From positions 3,344,001 to 3,408,000 of the forward strand of contig NZ_LR130778.1 of NCBI RefSeq assembly GCF_900538275.1: a stretch of 64,000 nucleotides of DNA. The letters are read 5' to 3'. The DNA is from Petrocella atlantisensis. Lineage in GTDB: Bacteria > Bacillota > Clostridia > Lachnospirales > Vallitaleaceae. The notes under the pieces were generated by a model, which saw nothing but the letters and a program-made list of their open reading frames with translations, searched no databases and was not told where the DNA came from. Positions 46,201 to 54,756 of this stretch are shown here, in pieces. A program made the position numbers and the translations under genes. Every line of letters begins with the position of its first letter. Position 1 is the first letter of the stretch.

Positions 46201-46395
46201 TATTTGATTATAAGACCTTCTGATTATAAACAGATTATTATTTTCTATGATTCTGAAAAAGACTACTTAGATTATAATAAAGATGTGGAACTATGGGTAG
46301 ATAATGATGTTGATATACCGGAAAAGATTACATTTGGTAGAATACTGAAAGTGACAGGAATAAATAGAATACCACTCTATAGAGTAAAGAGGTGA
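43291..46395 (+). CDS. GHKL/sacsin-like ATPase of a probable defence system
   Basis: A 1034-residue protein. The N-terminus is a Bergerat-fold ATPase like that of sacsin and Hsp90: WIWELLQNARDVAG (N-box, about residue 41), FMHNGKPFTSSNIVSL (about 76) and GKFGTGFLTTHLLSE (about 111, the G2 loop). The rest is mostly alpha-helical, with acidic stretches (IEEAVEVIMSNNISLDQEEDKIVLDQDMLAQLGI) and the C-terminal domain LEPIPGARTIFAIEKNGEEVYLIIRPSDYKQIIIFYDSE resembling DUF3883-like nuclease-associated tails in general shape. It is six bases upstream of the Schlafen-TIR gene and no other gene separates them. Confidence 0.75.
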   Translation: MGYIEDLEQAEKESKNRAVATKILDKMEELRLTSNEDVSRRWIWELLQNARDVAGSSGQIDIAIDLHEDSNHLVFMHNGKPFTSSNIVSLIEQVSSKERDTTLVEEEINTTGKFGTGFLTTHLLSEIVHLKGLLKNTEGECKPFEVTLDRSGRELQSITDSINITMAQLRAVEEAEEAFYNNGVYQTQFTYELNDIGLEVARKGLDDLEHLIPYVLTFVKEIRTVNIIHANKIFELTEESVLGNGTVNRATIQVSERDTLSNRFITTKQGTDLLLAAEVELTEDGYAFVGSDYKLPKLFCTFPLIGSGNFPFPFIINSGHFNPNEPRSGVFLTDKDEDKVSQNKEILIKAVSVAQDFINSTASCGWRKFYVPVKYANSSINVDWIDNEWLIENVKIPIRNYLVSSQIVDDRKGNRTSIISNEKTNVLIPFSTSKNTRESLYKLTSYLTGEPLTREDELHEWYSAIWRDLKKLDIYYILRVIEDLGTINELSTQLNNVDVYKWLKAVFKMAENNEKIVEEIIAEKLVIIPNQNGVFTRYSDLYIDEGIDNALKDITADMGHDCREILLDKVCYLPEGLKFSGKTTKGIAAEINNQLEELDWDSKIQISKKIATLYSEQRETIEQRRYIIDLCKKVYGDTFGETKKLIHWNHKIWEYADNYLIDDITNIIMAQNNIEMLSQYLSFQTEQECILWLKTLIESLTAYEYSSHLNTKSILPNQMGELKEKEELFLDDEIDDELKEICMLLGYDYREELLDINFDIDIPHSREINNKEVAEKITSLVRTAMHEFEQSSETKYALRILMQWFQDYAEVAEGLFTDLWPERHRLLSGKEIMESFKKAEQWDELNNQLLEKTGCSTIEEAVEVIMSNNISLDQEEDKIVLDQDMLAQLGITSEEELKEAFKSKKFADTFTHDSEVNQEKFHYVQEIIDRSIKNVCTHLEENLQEYDYTTLEPIPGARTIFAIEKNGEEVYLIIRPSDYKQIIIFYDSEKDYLDYNKDVELWVDNDVDIPEKITFGRILKVTGINRIPLYRVKR

Positions 46396-46401
46396 AAATA
46401 G

Positions 46402-47244
46402 ATGATGCTATACCCATTGGAGGAACTAACAGAATTAAAGTTCAACAATATATATGTTCGTGAAACACCAGTTTCGTCAAAGAAACTGGCCCAGTTGGTC
46501 GCAGCTTCTGCAAATTCAAATGGAGGACATATTATTTTTGGAGCAGGTCCAAGAGGCATACAATTTGAAGTAACTGGTGTAAGTAAGGACATACATATAG
46601 AAGAACTTTTACAAAAAAGTCTCAAAAGACTGGATGGTAAAACAAATGTAGAAGTCAGATGGTCAAAGAAGGTTAAAGGACATGATGTTGTTAACTTTAC
46701 TATTGAACCTGCTGATAAGCCGATTAATTTAAATGGTACTTTTTACATATGGCAAGATGACGATATTATTATTGCGGAGAAAGGTGAGATACTTATGGAT
46801 AACTCAAAAGTATTTATAGTACATGGAAGGGATGATCTTGCAAAAGTTGAAGTTGCAAGATTTGTTGAAAAGTTAGGGTTGGAAGCAATTATTTTGCATG
46901 AACAAGCCAGTTCTGGCAAGACAATTATTGAAAAAATTGAAGAACATACTAATGTGGGATTTGGTATTGTTCTATATACACCATGCGATGTTGGTGGATT
47001 AAAAGGTGAAACAGATTTAAAAGCAAGAGCCAGGCAGAACGTTGTATTTGAACATGGTTTTTTAATGGGGAAGATAGGTCGTAGCAATGTTTGCGCTCTT
47101 GTGAAGTCAAATGTTGAAAAGCCAAACGATATTTCAGGTGTAGTTTATATTGGGATGGATAATGCAGGTGGTTGGCAAGCGGAACTTATGAAGGAAATGA
47201 AGTCATCAGGACTTGAGATTGATGCAAATAGATTGTATGGGTAA
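46402..47244 (+). CDS. Schlafen (AlbA_2)-TIR fusion, probable nucleotide-signal effector
   Basis: A 280-residue two-domain protein. Residues 1-125 have the AlbA_2/Schlafen pattern (TELKFNNIYVRETPVSSKKLAQLVAASANSNGGHIIFGAGPRG), usually a nucleic-acid or nucleotide-binding module. Residues 130-280 are the TIR-like CAP12/Pycsar effector domain (PF10137 type): KVFIVHGRDDLAKVEVARFVEKLGLEAIILHEQ, then FGIVLYTPCDVGG and ARQNVVFEHGFLMGKIGRSNVCALVK. TIR domains of this family cut NAD+ when activated. It follows the GHKL ATPase by a 6-base gap, which points to a sensor-effector pair. Confidence 0.78.
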   Translation: MMLYPLEELTELKFNNIYVRETPVSSKKLAQLVAASANSNGGHIIFGAGPRGIQFEVTGVSKDIHIEELLQKSLKRLDGKTNVEVRWSKKVKGHDVVNFTIEPADKPINLNGTFYIWQDDDIIIAEKGEILMDNSKVFIVHGRDDLAKVEVARFVEKLGLEAIILHEQASSGKTIIEKIEEHTNVGFGIVLYTPCDVGGLKGETDLKARARQNVVFEHGFLMGKIGRSNVCALVKSNVEKPNDISGVVYIGMDNAGGWQAELMKEMKSSGLEIDANRLYG

Positions 47245-47380
47245 GTTAGAGATGTTTTGAGACTATGGGTAGGGATAAGATAAGTCATGAAATTAAGAAT
47301 GACCTGAAAACATTATGTCAAATAATGCAGTAACATAGATTGAAGCGAAAATTTGGAAGACACATATAGTTGGAGGGGAC

Positions 47381-47938
47381 ATGAATAGAAATGCTAAATC
47401 GCCTTGGAATCCAAAAAAACCTTTAAGTCTTTCAGCTAAAGACTTTGAACTGAAAGTTGTAGAGTGGTTAAGGAAGTCATCTATAGGCCTAAATAATTTT
47501 GAAGTAAAGCATTTGGAGAAAGTAGAAGGTAATAGTGGTGAATATGAATTTGACGCTATTGCAAGTTTAACGATATTAGGAGGGGCAGAAATTGTTGTTG
47601 CAATCGAATGTAAAAGATATGGAAGACCAGTTGAAAGAGAAAAGTTGTTAGCATTGCATTCGAAAGCATATGATATTAGAGCTAATAAGTCCATGATTTT
47701 CTCTACTAGTGGATATCAATCTGGAGCATTGCAATACGCTGTTGCCAATAAAATAGCAACTCTTGTACTTGTGGATGATAGTTTTCACTATGAAACAAGG
47801 AGCAAGGAAAAAAATGATATTCCTATGTGCAATAAAATTTCAGGGATATTTATGACAGCTACAGAAGAAGGCAGTATTAGGTGCCAAGCAACCAATAGCA
47901 TTGTAGTTAACTGTTTGAAAGAGTGGTTAAATAACTAA
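47381..47938 (+). CDS. Mrr-like restriction endonuclease
   Basis: A 185-residue PD-(D/E)XK nuclease. EYEFDAIASLTILGGAEIVVAIECKRYGRPVEREKLLALHSKAYDIRANKSMIFSTSGYQSGALQYA carries the E-D...ECK catalytic set typical of the Mrr_cat family that cuts modified or foreign DNA. The N-terminal region (SAKDFELKVVEWLRKSS) is the start of the fold. There is no DNA-recognition domain, so it is a bare nuclease. GGAGGGG precedes ATG. It probably belongs to the surrounding defence cluster; partner unclear. Confidence 0.8.
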   Translation: MNRNAKSPWNPKKPLSLSAKDFELKVVEWLRKSSIGLNNFEVKHLEKVEGNSGEYEFDAIASLTILGGAEIVVAIECKRYGRPVEREKLLALHSKAYDIRANKSMIFSTSGYQSGALQYAVANKIATLVLVDDSFHYETRSKEKNDIPMCNKISGIFMTATEEGSIRCQATNSIVVNCLKEWLNN

Positions 47939-47982
47939 CAGTATGCTGAGTATAGATGAATAACAAGGATAAGGGTGAAGAA

Positions 47983-48597
47983 ATGAGCAATGAGATTTTT
48001 AACTGGACTACGTTAGCCTGTGCAATTATTACAATTACTTTAAACTATATTGCGGAAAGGCGTAGAAATAGCAATGATAGAGTTTGGAAGGCAAAAATAG
48101 AAAAAAAAGAAAAAGAAAGCGAATTGAAAATTGATAGAATGAATTGCTCTAATGATTTTTCAAAAGTTATGATTAAGAAAGAAATGTTTGTTGAAGTCTT
48201 AAGTGAAGCTGAAGATTTAGATGATATCGATAAAAAGAATATATCTGAAGATCAGATTAGAGTTATTCAGAGGAGCAATGCCAAAATTATACGAAGAATA
48301 TTCAATAATGCTGTCAGCTTTTATAATGAGCTAGATGAGTTCTGCTCGAAAGTTATTGAAGGAACATATATAGCGGAGGATTATATAAGAAAAGATGTTA
48401 GTGTTTCAGTGTTGGATTTTGTTAAAATGCAACCACAATATTATAACAGTATAAAAAACTTGTATCGTGTATATAAAGTTCCAGGATATACTCCGTTTAA
48501 AAGGCATAGATTAAAAAATATTGACAAGTTTATTGACAAGTATTTACATCATCACAAAGGAATACTAGACAACGCATGGACTGATAACGGATTCTAA
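47983..48597 (+). CDS. Membrane-anchored protein of unknown function
   Basis: A 204-residue protein whose first 25 residues form one hydrophobic segment (FNWTTLACAIITITLNYIAERRR), then a mainly helical, charged cytoplasmic part (KIEKKEKESELKIDRMNCS...). I do not recognise the family. ATG 47983 is chosen; an in-frame ATG at 47956 is possible. It is 45 bases after the Mrr gene. Small membrane-anchored proteins next to nucleases can be pores or anchors, but nothing here proves that. Confidence 0.55.
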   Translation: MSNEIFNWTTLACAIITITLNYIAERRRNSNDRVWKAKIEKKEKESELKIDRMNCSNDFSKVMIKKEMFVEVLSEAEDLDDIDKKNISEDQIRVIQRSNAKIIRRIFNNAVSFYNELDEFCSKVIEGTYIAEDYIRKDVSVSVLDFVKMQPQYYNSIKNLYRVYKVPGYTPFKRHRLKNIDKFIDKYLHHHKGILDNAWTDNGF

Positions 48598-48690
48598 GAG
48601 GATTGAAAAGAATTACATTTAACATAAACGATATGATTTAAACAGATATTTAACTTATTAAAGCTAAGTTGGAAATGGATAGGTGAGCGT

Positions 48691-48939
48691 ATGATTAAAG
48701 AATACATTGTTAGATTGTTTAGAGTGGTTTTAACGGATGAACAAGAGGAGAAGTTGATTCAGTATTTATTTGGAAAGGTCGATGAAATTAGTGATTTGAA
48801 CTCATTGAAAAATTTGATTTTAGACTACTTAATGAATACATTGGGGTTAAAACCAACACTAACATTTTCGAATGATAATTCGGATTTGGAACAAATGTTG
48901 AAGTTGATTAAGGTAAAGGCAGAAAAAGATGAGAAATAG
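48691..48939 (+). CDS. Small protein, first of a tandem paralogue pair
   Basis: An 82-residue protein, mostly helical (DEQEEKLIQYLFGKVDEISDLNSLKNLILDYLMNT). Its C-terminus NDNSDLEQMLKLIKVKAEK is nearly identical to that of the next gene, while the N-termini have diverged, so one is a duplicate of the other. It overlaps the next gene by 11 bases. Family unknown. Confidence 0.55.
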   Translation: MIKEYIVRLFRVVLTDEQEEKLIQYLFGKVDEISDLNSLKNLILDYLMNTLGLKPTLTFSNDNSDLEQMLKLIKVKAEKDEK

Positions 48940-49183
48940 TTTGTTCAAAAAGTATGTATTTATGATGTATGGTGTATCTCTTCATGATGGCGAAGAAAAG
49001 GAGTTAATTGAATATCTTAGTATGCATACAGAAGATATTCAGGATAGTATAGCTATTAGTGAATATATCTATGATTATGTTAAGTCAATATACAATATAA
49101 GTCCTTCGTTGATGCATGCAAACGATAATTCAGATTTGGAGCAGATGCTCAAACTCATTAAACTAAAGGGAGATAAGAAGTAA
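48929..49183 (+). CDS. Small protein, second of the tandem paralogue pair
   Basis: An 84-residue protein with the shared C-terminal block NDNSDLEQMLKLIKLKGDKK and a related N-terminal plan (EEKELIEYLSMHTEDIQDS). The unusually strong match at the C-terminus suggests a peptide selected for interaction. Family unknown; possible immunity or accessory protein, not shown. Confidence 0.5.
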   Translation: MRNSLFKKYVFMMYGVSLHDGEEKELIEYLSMHTEDIQDSIAISEYIYDYVKSIYNISPSLMHANDNSDLEQMLKLIKLKGDKK

Positions 49184-49346
49184 CACGATTAGATAGTATT
49201 TGATGGTAAACTTACAATCTATAATCATAATTAACCCGGATATAAAAATTTATACACAAGTGAAGTAGCTAATTGGATATTTTGCAACCGGAGTAAAGAA
49301 AAATGCATTTGAGATGTAATGGTTTGCACGAAGAAAGAGGGATACT

Positions 49347-50426
49347 GTGAGTGAATATACTAAGTTAGTTTGTTTAAGGACATCTATTGAAGGACATCCA
49401 ACACTCGGAGAAGTGTTTTATATAAATGACGACGTCGAAATAACTGCTAGAGGGAATGAAATACTACATTATTTGTATCAAAAGGGTATGGATGAAAAGA
49501 TAGCATGGATAGCAGCTTCTATAAATGAGTTTGAAGATTTAGTTAATATTAGTATAGAAGAAGACCCAAGATGCTTGTCAAGTAATTATTGTTTTTATGA
49601 AAGTCTGAAGGCTATTAGAGAAGCTGTGTTATGTGGAATAAATGGACAATATCATGCATCGTATGCGGTTTTACGTCCTGCGCTGGAGTTGTTATTGCGT
49701 CATGTGTATTTTAAGAAGAAAGATAACCATATTCAATACAAGTGGACAGAAACGGGTAAAGAGAAAGAAAGTTTTGGTTTTGGTAAACTCAGAGCATTCT
49801 TTAAGAAGTCATATTATCCGTATTTTAATAATTTGGATCTTGACATTAAAAAGAAATATAAGATGCTATGTAGTTATTCACATACACCATACTTGAATGA
49901 AAGTGTATCTAAGCAATCAGGAACAAATGATGCGAGATTAATTTCAAAGGAGATGGTTAATCGTTGGGTTAAAGATTTCGAAGATATCACATTAATCGTT
50001 CTCAAAGTATTGATAACTGTATACCCAGAGATTGTGCATCCCTTCAATATAACTAATAAGTTTGGTCTAAATAGAGTAGATGGGGTCTTTGCGGATTGTT
50101 TCAATTATTTACCTATAACAGCTGTTTTTGATGAAAGCACATTAAATGACTTAAAGAAGAATAGTAATAAATCTGATGATATTATCAGATTAAAGCAGGC
50201 TTACTCGGAGAAAGAAGACTTAAAATTAGAAGAAGTTACAAGAAAAGATAATTCGACAAATGGTAATCGCTTGAAGGATGTAAAAAAAATTGAACATACC
50301 GATTTATCAGATTTGACATGGATAGCAGAAATTGCAGAGATTAAGGGGATGATGCGTGCAACAAAAGAAGCGTTATGCTATAACAGGTTAATTGATAAGA
50401 TCAGTTTGGATCTAGTTGAAAAATAA
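49347..50426 (+). CDS. Uncharacterised protein with helical core (HEPN-like?)
   Basis: A 359-residue protein starting at GTG 49347 behind AAGAGGG. Residues 65-175 are helical and contain AIREAVLCGINGQYHASYAVLRPALELLLRHVYFKKKD and KKKYKMLCSYSHTPYLNES, with an R...H pattern loosely like HEPN or DUF5677 proteins. No catalytic motif can be confirmed. It stands in the defence island ahead of another unknown gene and the Gabija-like pair. Confidence 0.5.
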   Translation: MSEYTKLVCLRTSIEGHPTLGEVFYINDDVEITARGNEILHYLYQKGMDEKIAWIAASINEFEDLVNISIEEDPRCLSSNYCFYESLKAIREAVLCGINGQYHASYAVLRPALELLLRHVYFKKKDNHIQYKWTETGKEKESFGFGKLRAFFKKSYYPYFNNLDLDIKKKYKMLCSYSHTPYLNESVSKQSGTNDARLISKEMVNRWVKDFEDITLIVLKVLITVYPEIVHPFNITNKFGLNRVDGVFADCFNYLPITAVFDESTLNDLKKNSNKSDDIIRLKQAYSEKEDLKLEEVTRKDNSTNGNRLKDVKKIEHTDLSDLTWIAEIAEIKGMMRATKEALCYNRLIDKISLDLVEK

Positions 50427-50486
50427 ATCAATAATTATATCGTCAAAGAAAAGTGTAAGGATAATGAGCAGAATAGGGAGGCAAAG

Positions 50487-50861
50487 ATGTCTAAGTTTAA
50501 ATACAAGATTGAGTATATAAATAATAATAAGAATGCCGACAAACTGTTTAAGGCTTTTTTAGAACATTGTGAGTTAAATGAGATTAAGCCAACCAAACTG
50601 TTTACTATTAAAGAAATCGCAGATGCACTACCTCGAGGTACTTCAGGAGTTTCTAACTATTCTACATATGGATTTTCGTTGATGAGTATGATGAGCAATC
50701 AAAAGAGTAGAGATTATTTTATGTTTCTAAACGCCGATATGACAAAGATATTTACTGAACATTGTAAGAATAATCATGACAGAGATAATTATTTATGGAG
50801 AAAAATGTACTTAAAGGAACAGTGCAAGATAAATCCCGAGTATTGGGAACTATTAGATTAA
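50487..50861 (+). CDS. Small protein of unknown function upstream of the Gabija-like pair
   Basis: A 124-residue protein behind GGAGG. It has a mixed, likely folded composition with RGTSGVSNYSTYGFSLMSMMSNQ in the middle and a helical end (NNHDRDNYLWRKMYLKEQCKI). I do not recognise a family. It is 78 bases upstream of gajA and could be an accessory to it or independent. Confidence 0.5.
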   Translation: MSKFKYKIEYINNNKNADKLFKAFLEHCELNEIKPTKLFTIKEIADALPRGTSGVSNYSTYGFSLMSMMSNQKSRDYFMFLNADMTKIFTEHCKNNHDRDNYLWRKMYLKEQCKINPEYWELLD

Positions 50862-50939
50862 TATTTGATGTATTTTGCAGATAAATGATGAAGACTAAAC
50901 GTTGATATTGAAACAGAAAATCAAAAGGAGGGGAGTAGT

Positions 50940-52709
50940 TTGTATTTATCACATTTAAAATTATGGAATTTTAGAAGATATGGAAGCAAAGGTGAAATAG
51001 ACTTAAGTGAACCTGATTTAAGTGTGGATTTCAAAGAAGGATTAAATTTGTTAACTGGCGAAAATGATTCAGGAAAGACAGCAATTGTAGATGCGATTAA
51101 AACGGTACTTAAAACATCTAGTAATGACTGGATTAGATTGAATGAAGATGATTTTTACGATGATACAAATGAGTTGCGTATAGAATTATGCATTAAAGGC
51201 TTTGTTGCTTCTGAAGCGAAGCATTTCACTGAATACTTAACTACAGTTTTTAGTGAAGAAGATGCAGTGAATGAGTTACATTTATCATTTACTGCGAGCA
51301 AATCAGAGGGAAAAATTAAATCATCAGATGTACGAGCGGGTGTTGGTGATGGAAGAATTTTACCAGCTGATGCAAGAGAATACTTAAAGGCAACTTATCT
51401 AAGACCGTTAAGAGATGCGAGAGCAGAGTTAATTCCAAAGAGGAATTCAAGATTATCACAGATCTTTGCAGAACATAGAGCATTTAAAGATCGAGATGAT
51501 CATATTCTCCTTAATATTTACAAAGAATTTAATGAAGCGATTGAATCCTATTTCGACGGTAAGGATAGCCAAGGGAATCCATTAACTGATGATCAATATG
51601 GTAAAGAACTAAAAAAAAGCATTGATAATACTATAGGGAATTTCTTTGAGACAACAAAATCTACTCAGCTGTCAACATCATCAGCGCAAATGAGAAGAAT
51701 ACTTGAGAGCTTAGAACTATCGTTTTCGAATTCGATTAATCCTGGACTTGGCTCATTGAACAGACTTTTTATGGCTTCGGAGCTAGTCCATTTAAGTAAA
51801 GAGGACTGGACAGGACTACGTCTTGGGCTGATTGAAGAGATTGAAGCGCATTTACATCCACAAGTTCAGCTTAAGGTTATAAGGAGCCTGTTGAAATTAG
51901 AGAAAACGCAACTGATTTTAACAACACACAGTCCTAACTTGGCATCAAAAGTTCCATTGGAAAACCAGATAATTTGCAGAAATAACAGTGCATTTCCAAT
52001 GGGACATAAATATACTAATTTGACTAAAGCTCAATATGTGTTTTTGGATAAATTTTTAGATGTGACTAGGTCGAGTATGTTCTTTGCTAAGGGGTTAGTC
52101 CTAGTTGAGGGATGGAGTGAGGAACTCTTAATACCAATAATTGCAGATAGAATAGGTTTTAATCTTGTTGATAATGAGGTTACTGTAATTAATGTTTCTA
52201 ATCTTGGATTTGAAAATTATTTTAGTGTATTTTCAAGGAAAGATGGAAGAAGTATGGGAACGAATATTTCAGTGATTACAGATTGTGATGTAAGAGCGTA
52301 TAGTGAAGAAATAGTGAATTCAAATAAAGAATATACAAAAGTTGATGATGAACAATATAAAAAAGAGTGTGCTTCAGCTGTAATTGCAATTAAGGAAAAG
52401 TATACTGATGATGTAAAAGCTTATGTTGCTGAAGAGTGGACTTTGGAATGGTGTTTGATGAAGTCTGAAGTGCTAGGTGAATTGTTTGTAAATACAGTGA
52501 AGAAAGTACATCTTAACGGTAATTGGGACGATGACAAAGAGTTACAGTTGGCAGAAAAGTTGTATAAAAAGTCTTTAAATAAGTCTGAAATCGCTTATCA
52601 AATGGTTAAAACTTTGACTGAAGATAAGAAAGAGATGGATATATCAGCACTTAGAACTGACGAAAGTATGAAGCACATATATGAGGCGATAAAAAATGCA
52701 TGTTCGTGA
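50940..52709 (+). CDS. gajA: OLD-family ATPase-TOPRIM nuclease, Gabija GajA-like
   Basis: A 589-residue protein starting at TTG behind AGGAGGGG. Residues 1-345 form an ABC-type ATPase: Walker A LLTGENDSGKTAIVDAI (about residue 40), signature/Walker B LGLIEEIEAHLHPQVQLKVI (about 295) and TTHSPNLASKVP. Residues 380-470 form a TOPRIM nuclease with LVLVEGWSEELLIP (about 386, catalytic Glu) and VITDCDVRAYSEE (about 445, DxD). Length and layout fit GajA, which nicks DNA in Gabija anti-phage defence. The following helicase overlaps it by 14 bases, as in gajAB. Confidence 0.85.
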   Translation: MYLSHLKLWNFRRYGSKGEIDLSEPDLSVDFKEGLNLLTGENDSGKTAIVDAIKTVLKTSSNDWIRLNEDDFYDDTNELRIELCIKGFVASEAKHFTEYLTTVFSEEDAVNELHLSFTASKSEGKIKSSDVRAGVGDGRILPADAREYLKATYLRPLRDARAELIPKRNSRLSQIFAEHRAFKDRDDHILLNIYKEFNEAIESYFDGKDSQGNPLTDDQYGKELKKSIDNTIGNFFETTKSTQLSTSSAQMRRILESLELSFSNSINPGLGSLNRLFMASELVHLSKEDWTGLRLGLIEEIEAHLHPQVQLKVIRSLLKLEKTQLILTTHSPNLASKVPLENQIICRNNSAFPMGHKYTNLTKAQYVFLDKFLDVTRSSMFFAKGLVLVEGWSEELLIPIIADRIGFNLVDNEVTVINVSNLGFENYFSVFSRKDGRSMGTNISVITDCDVRAYSEEIVNSNKEYTKVDDEQYKKECASAVIAIKEKYTDDVKAYVAEEWTLEWCLMKSEVLGELFVNTVKKVHLNGNWDDDKELQLAEKLYKKSLNKSEIAYQMVKTLTEDKKEMDISALRTDESMKHIYEAIKNACS

Positions 52710-54720
52710 TGAGATAGTAGTGAGCGATGAAACAATTGAATATGCTGAAAAAGTTATACTTCCTGATGGCATGCACTTTGACTCAGAGCGTAGAAAATAC
52801 CTACGCGACTTTACTACTCTTGATTTGAAAGCAGTACCCGGTTCTGGGAAAACTACGTTATTACTTGCTAAATTAGTGATATTGGAGCAATACTTACCTT
52901 TGAGAAGTGGTCGTTCAGTGCTAGTCTTATCACATACAAATGCAGCAGTTGATGAAATTAATGATCGCCTAAAGAAGCATTGCCCTAAGTTATTTTCGTA
53001 CCCCAACTTTATAGGAACCATTCAGAGTTTTGTAAATAAATTTCTTGCAGTACCATATTTCGAAAGTTGTTCAAAGGTAAAAGTAGTATCTATAGATGCT
53101 GATAATTATAATAAGTTTGTTGAGTTTAAATATAATGTTATGCCTAGATATGCGTTAGCAAGTTGGTTGAAAAACCAACGTGAACCATTAGCCTTATTAC
53201 AAAGTTTGAGATTGAATGAGGATAATAAGCTTATAAAACATATTGATGGAGAAGTAGAGAAGTTTCCGCTAAAAGATAGTTCTGGAAAGAGTTATAAATC
53301 ACTCGTTAAATTTAAGAATTCAATCTGGAAAAAGGGCATATTACAATTTGATGATGCATACTATTTTGCTTATAGATATATAGTACGTGATAACTCAATC
53401 TGTTCCATTCTAAGAGAAAGATTTGGTTTTGTATTTGTTGATGAAATGCAAGATATGGCACAGCATCAGTATAAGATTCTTGAGATTTTCAATACACCGG
53501 ACGTATGTTTTCAAAGATTAGGAGATAATAATCAGGCAATCTATAGCAATATAGTATACGAAAATAATATCTGGGCTACACGTGCCAATACTATAACAAT
53601 ACACGGAAGTTACAGACTATCAAAGAAAAATGCCCAACTAGCATCAAGATTTGGAATGGATGGAGTAGAAATTGCTGGTTTAAATGCGGATAACAGTGAC
53701 TATAAACCAGTGATGATTGTTTTTGATGAGGATAACTGTGAATGTGAAGCTATCAAAGCATTTAAGACATATATTGAGACACATCCTGACAATAGCAAGA
53801 TAAGTGTTAAAAGCGGGTATAAAGTGGTGGCATGGCGTAAAAAGCATGAAAAAGACCATTTAACTTTAAAAAAGTATTGTCCGAAATACCTGTATATGCA
53901 TGAAAATAATTTGAGTCATGATGCAGATAACCAAAATAATTATAAGCTTGTTATGGAAATCTATAGTTGGCTTGGGTGGGTACTTTTTTATGAACAGGCT
54001 CATTTTAATGGTCAGATTGTGACAAGAGGTAACATTAGAAGAGTCATTAAAGATAAGGGGTTATATAATGATGAATTTAAGGCGTTTATTTACAGTATTT
54101 TAGATTCATATAATAAAGAAGATACTGAAGGAGCAATAAAAGAATGTGAGAATATTCTCAAGTTACTTCTTTCAGGCTTTGGTTATGAGAAAACTCAGAT
54201 TTCAGAAATTATAAATGATGTATCAAGATTACCTGCTTTCTTAAATGAAGACTTATTGGAGATAAGTGAAGAAAAGTGTTCAGAATGTGCGATTAAGGAA
54301 ATTAAACCGGTTGTAGGTACGGTGCATTCAGTAAAAGGAGAAACGCACGATATTACTTTTTTTCTTGAATCATACTACGATGGTAAGTTCGAGTCAGATA
54401 TTCTAGAAAAATGTATTTCTGGGAAAGCGAGTGTCGCTGAATTACTTAGAGCAGAAAATGAGTGTATCAAAACATTGGAGAAAGAGATAGCTGAGATAAT
54501 TGAAAGTGGTAAAGATAGAGGTATAAAAACTCGTATCGATAAGATAAGAAAGCATCAGACTCAGATAGGTAGAATACAACAATATTCAAAATTAGTGTAC
54601 GTAGCCTTATCTCGTGCCAGAGGAATCATTGGCTATGGTATTAGTGAAAAGCAATTTGAAAAATATTTTGATAAAGAAGAAGTTCAAGAAAAGTGGGATT
54701 TAGTCTTTGTACGTAACTGA
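52696..54720 (+). CDS. gajB: UvrD-type helicase, Gabija GajB-like
   Basis: A 674-residue superfamily 1 helicase. Walker A LKAVPGSGKTTLLLAKL (about residue 45), LSHTNAAVDEINDRL (motif Ia), FVDEMQDMAQHQYKIL (about 246, Walker B plus Q motif), GDNNQAIY (motif III) and YVALSRARGIIGYGIS (about 634, motif VI). It is longer than the GajB of Bacillus cereus, with an extended 2B/1B region. In Gabija, GajB hydrolyses ATP and activates GajA when nucleotides fall during infection. Overlap with gajA supports a joint function. Confidence 0.85.
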   Translation: MHVRDEIVVSDETIEYAEKVILPDGMHFDSERRKYLRDFTTLDLKAVPGSGKTTLLLAKLVILEQYLPLRSGRSVLVLSHTNAAVDEINDRLKKHCPKLFSYPNFIGTIQSFVNKFLAVPYFESCSKVKVVSIDADNYNKFVEFKYNVMPRYALASWLKNQREPLALLQSLRLNEDNKLIKHIDGEVEKFPLKDSSGKSYKSLVKFKNSIWKKGILQFDDAYYFAYRYIVRDNSICSILRERFGFVFVDEMQDMAQHQYKILEIFNTPDVCFQRLGDNNQAIYSNIVYENNIWATRANTITIHGSYRLSKKNAQLASRFGMDGVEIAGLNADNSDYKPVMIVFDEDNCECEAIKAFKTYIETHPDNSKISVKSGYKVVAWRKKHEKDHLTLKKYCPKYLYMHENNLSHDADNQNNYKLVMEIYSWLGWVLFYEQAHFNGQIVTRGNIRRVIKDKGLYNDEFKAFIYSILDSYNKEDTEGAIKECENILKLLLSGFGYEKTQISEIINDVSRLPAFLNEDLLEISEEKCSECAIKEIKPVVGTVHSVKGETHDITFFLESYYDGKFESDILEKCISGKASVAELLRAENECIKTLEKEIAEIIESGKDRGIKTRIDKIRKHQTQIGRIQQYSKLVYVALSRARGIIGYGISEKQFEKYFDKEEVQEKWDLVFVRN

Positions 54721-54756
54721 TACAGAGATAATTTACATGAAGGGGAGTGAATTGAA

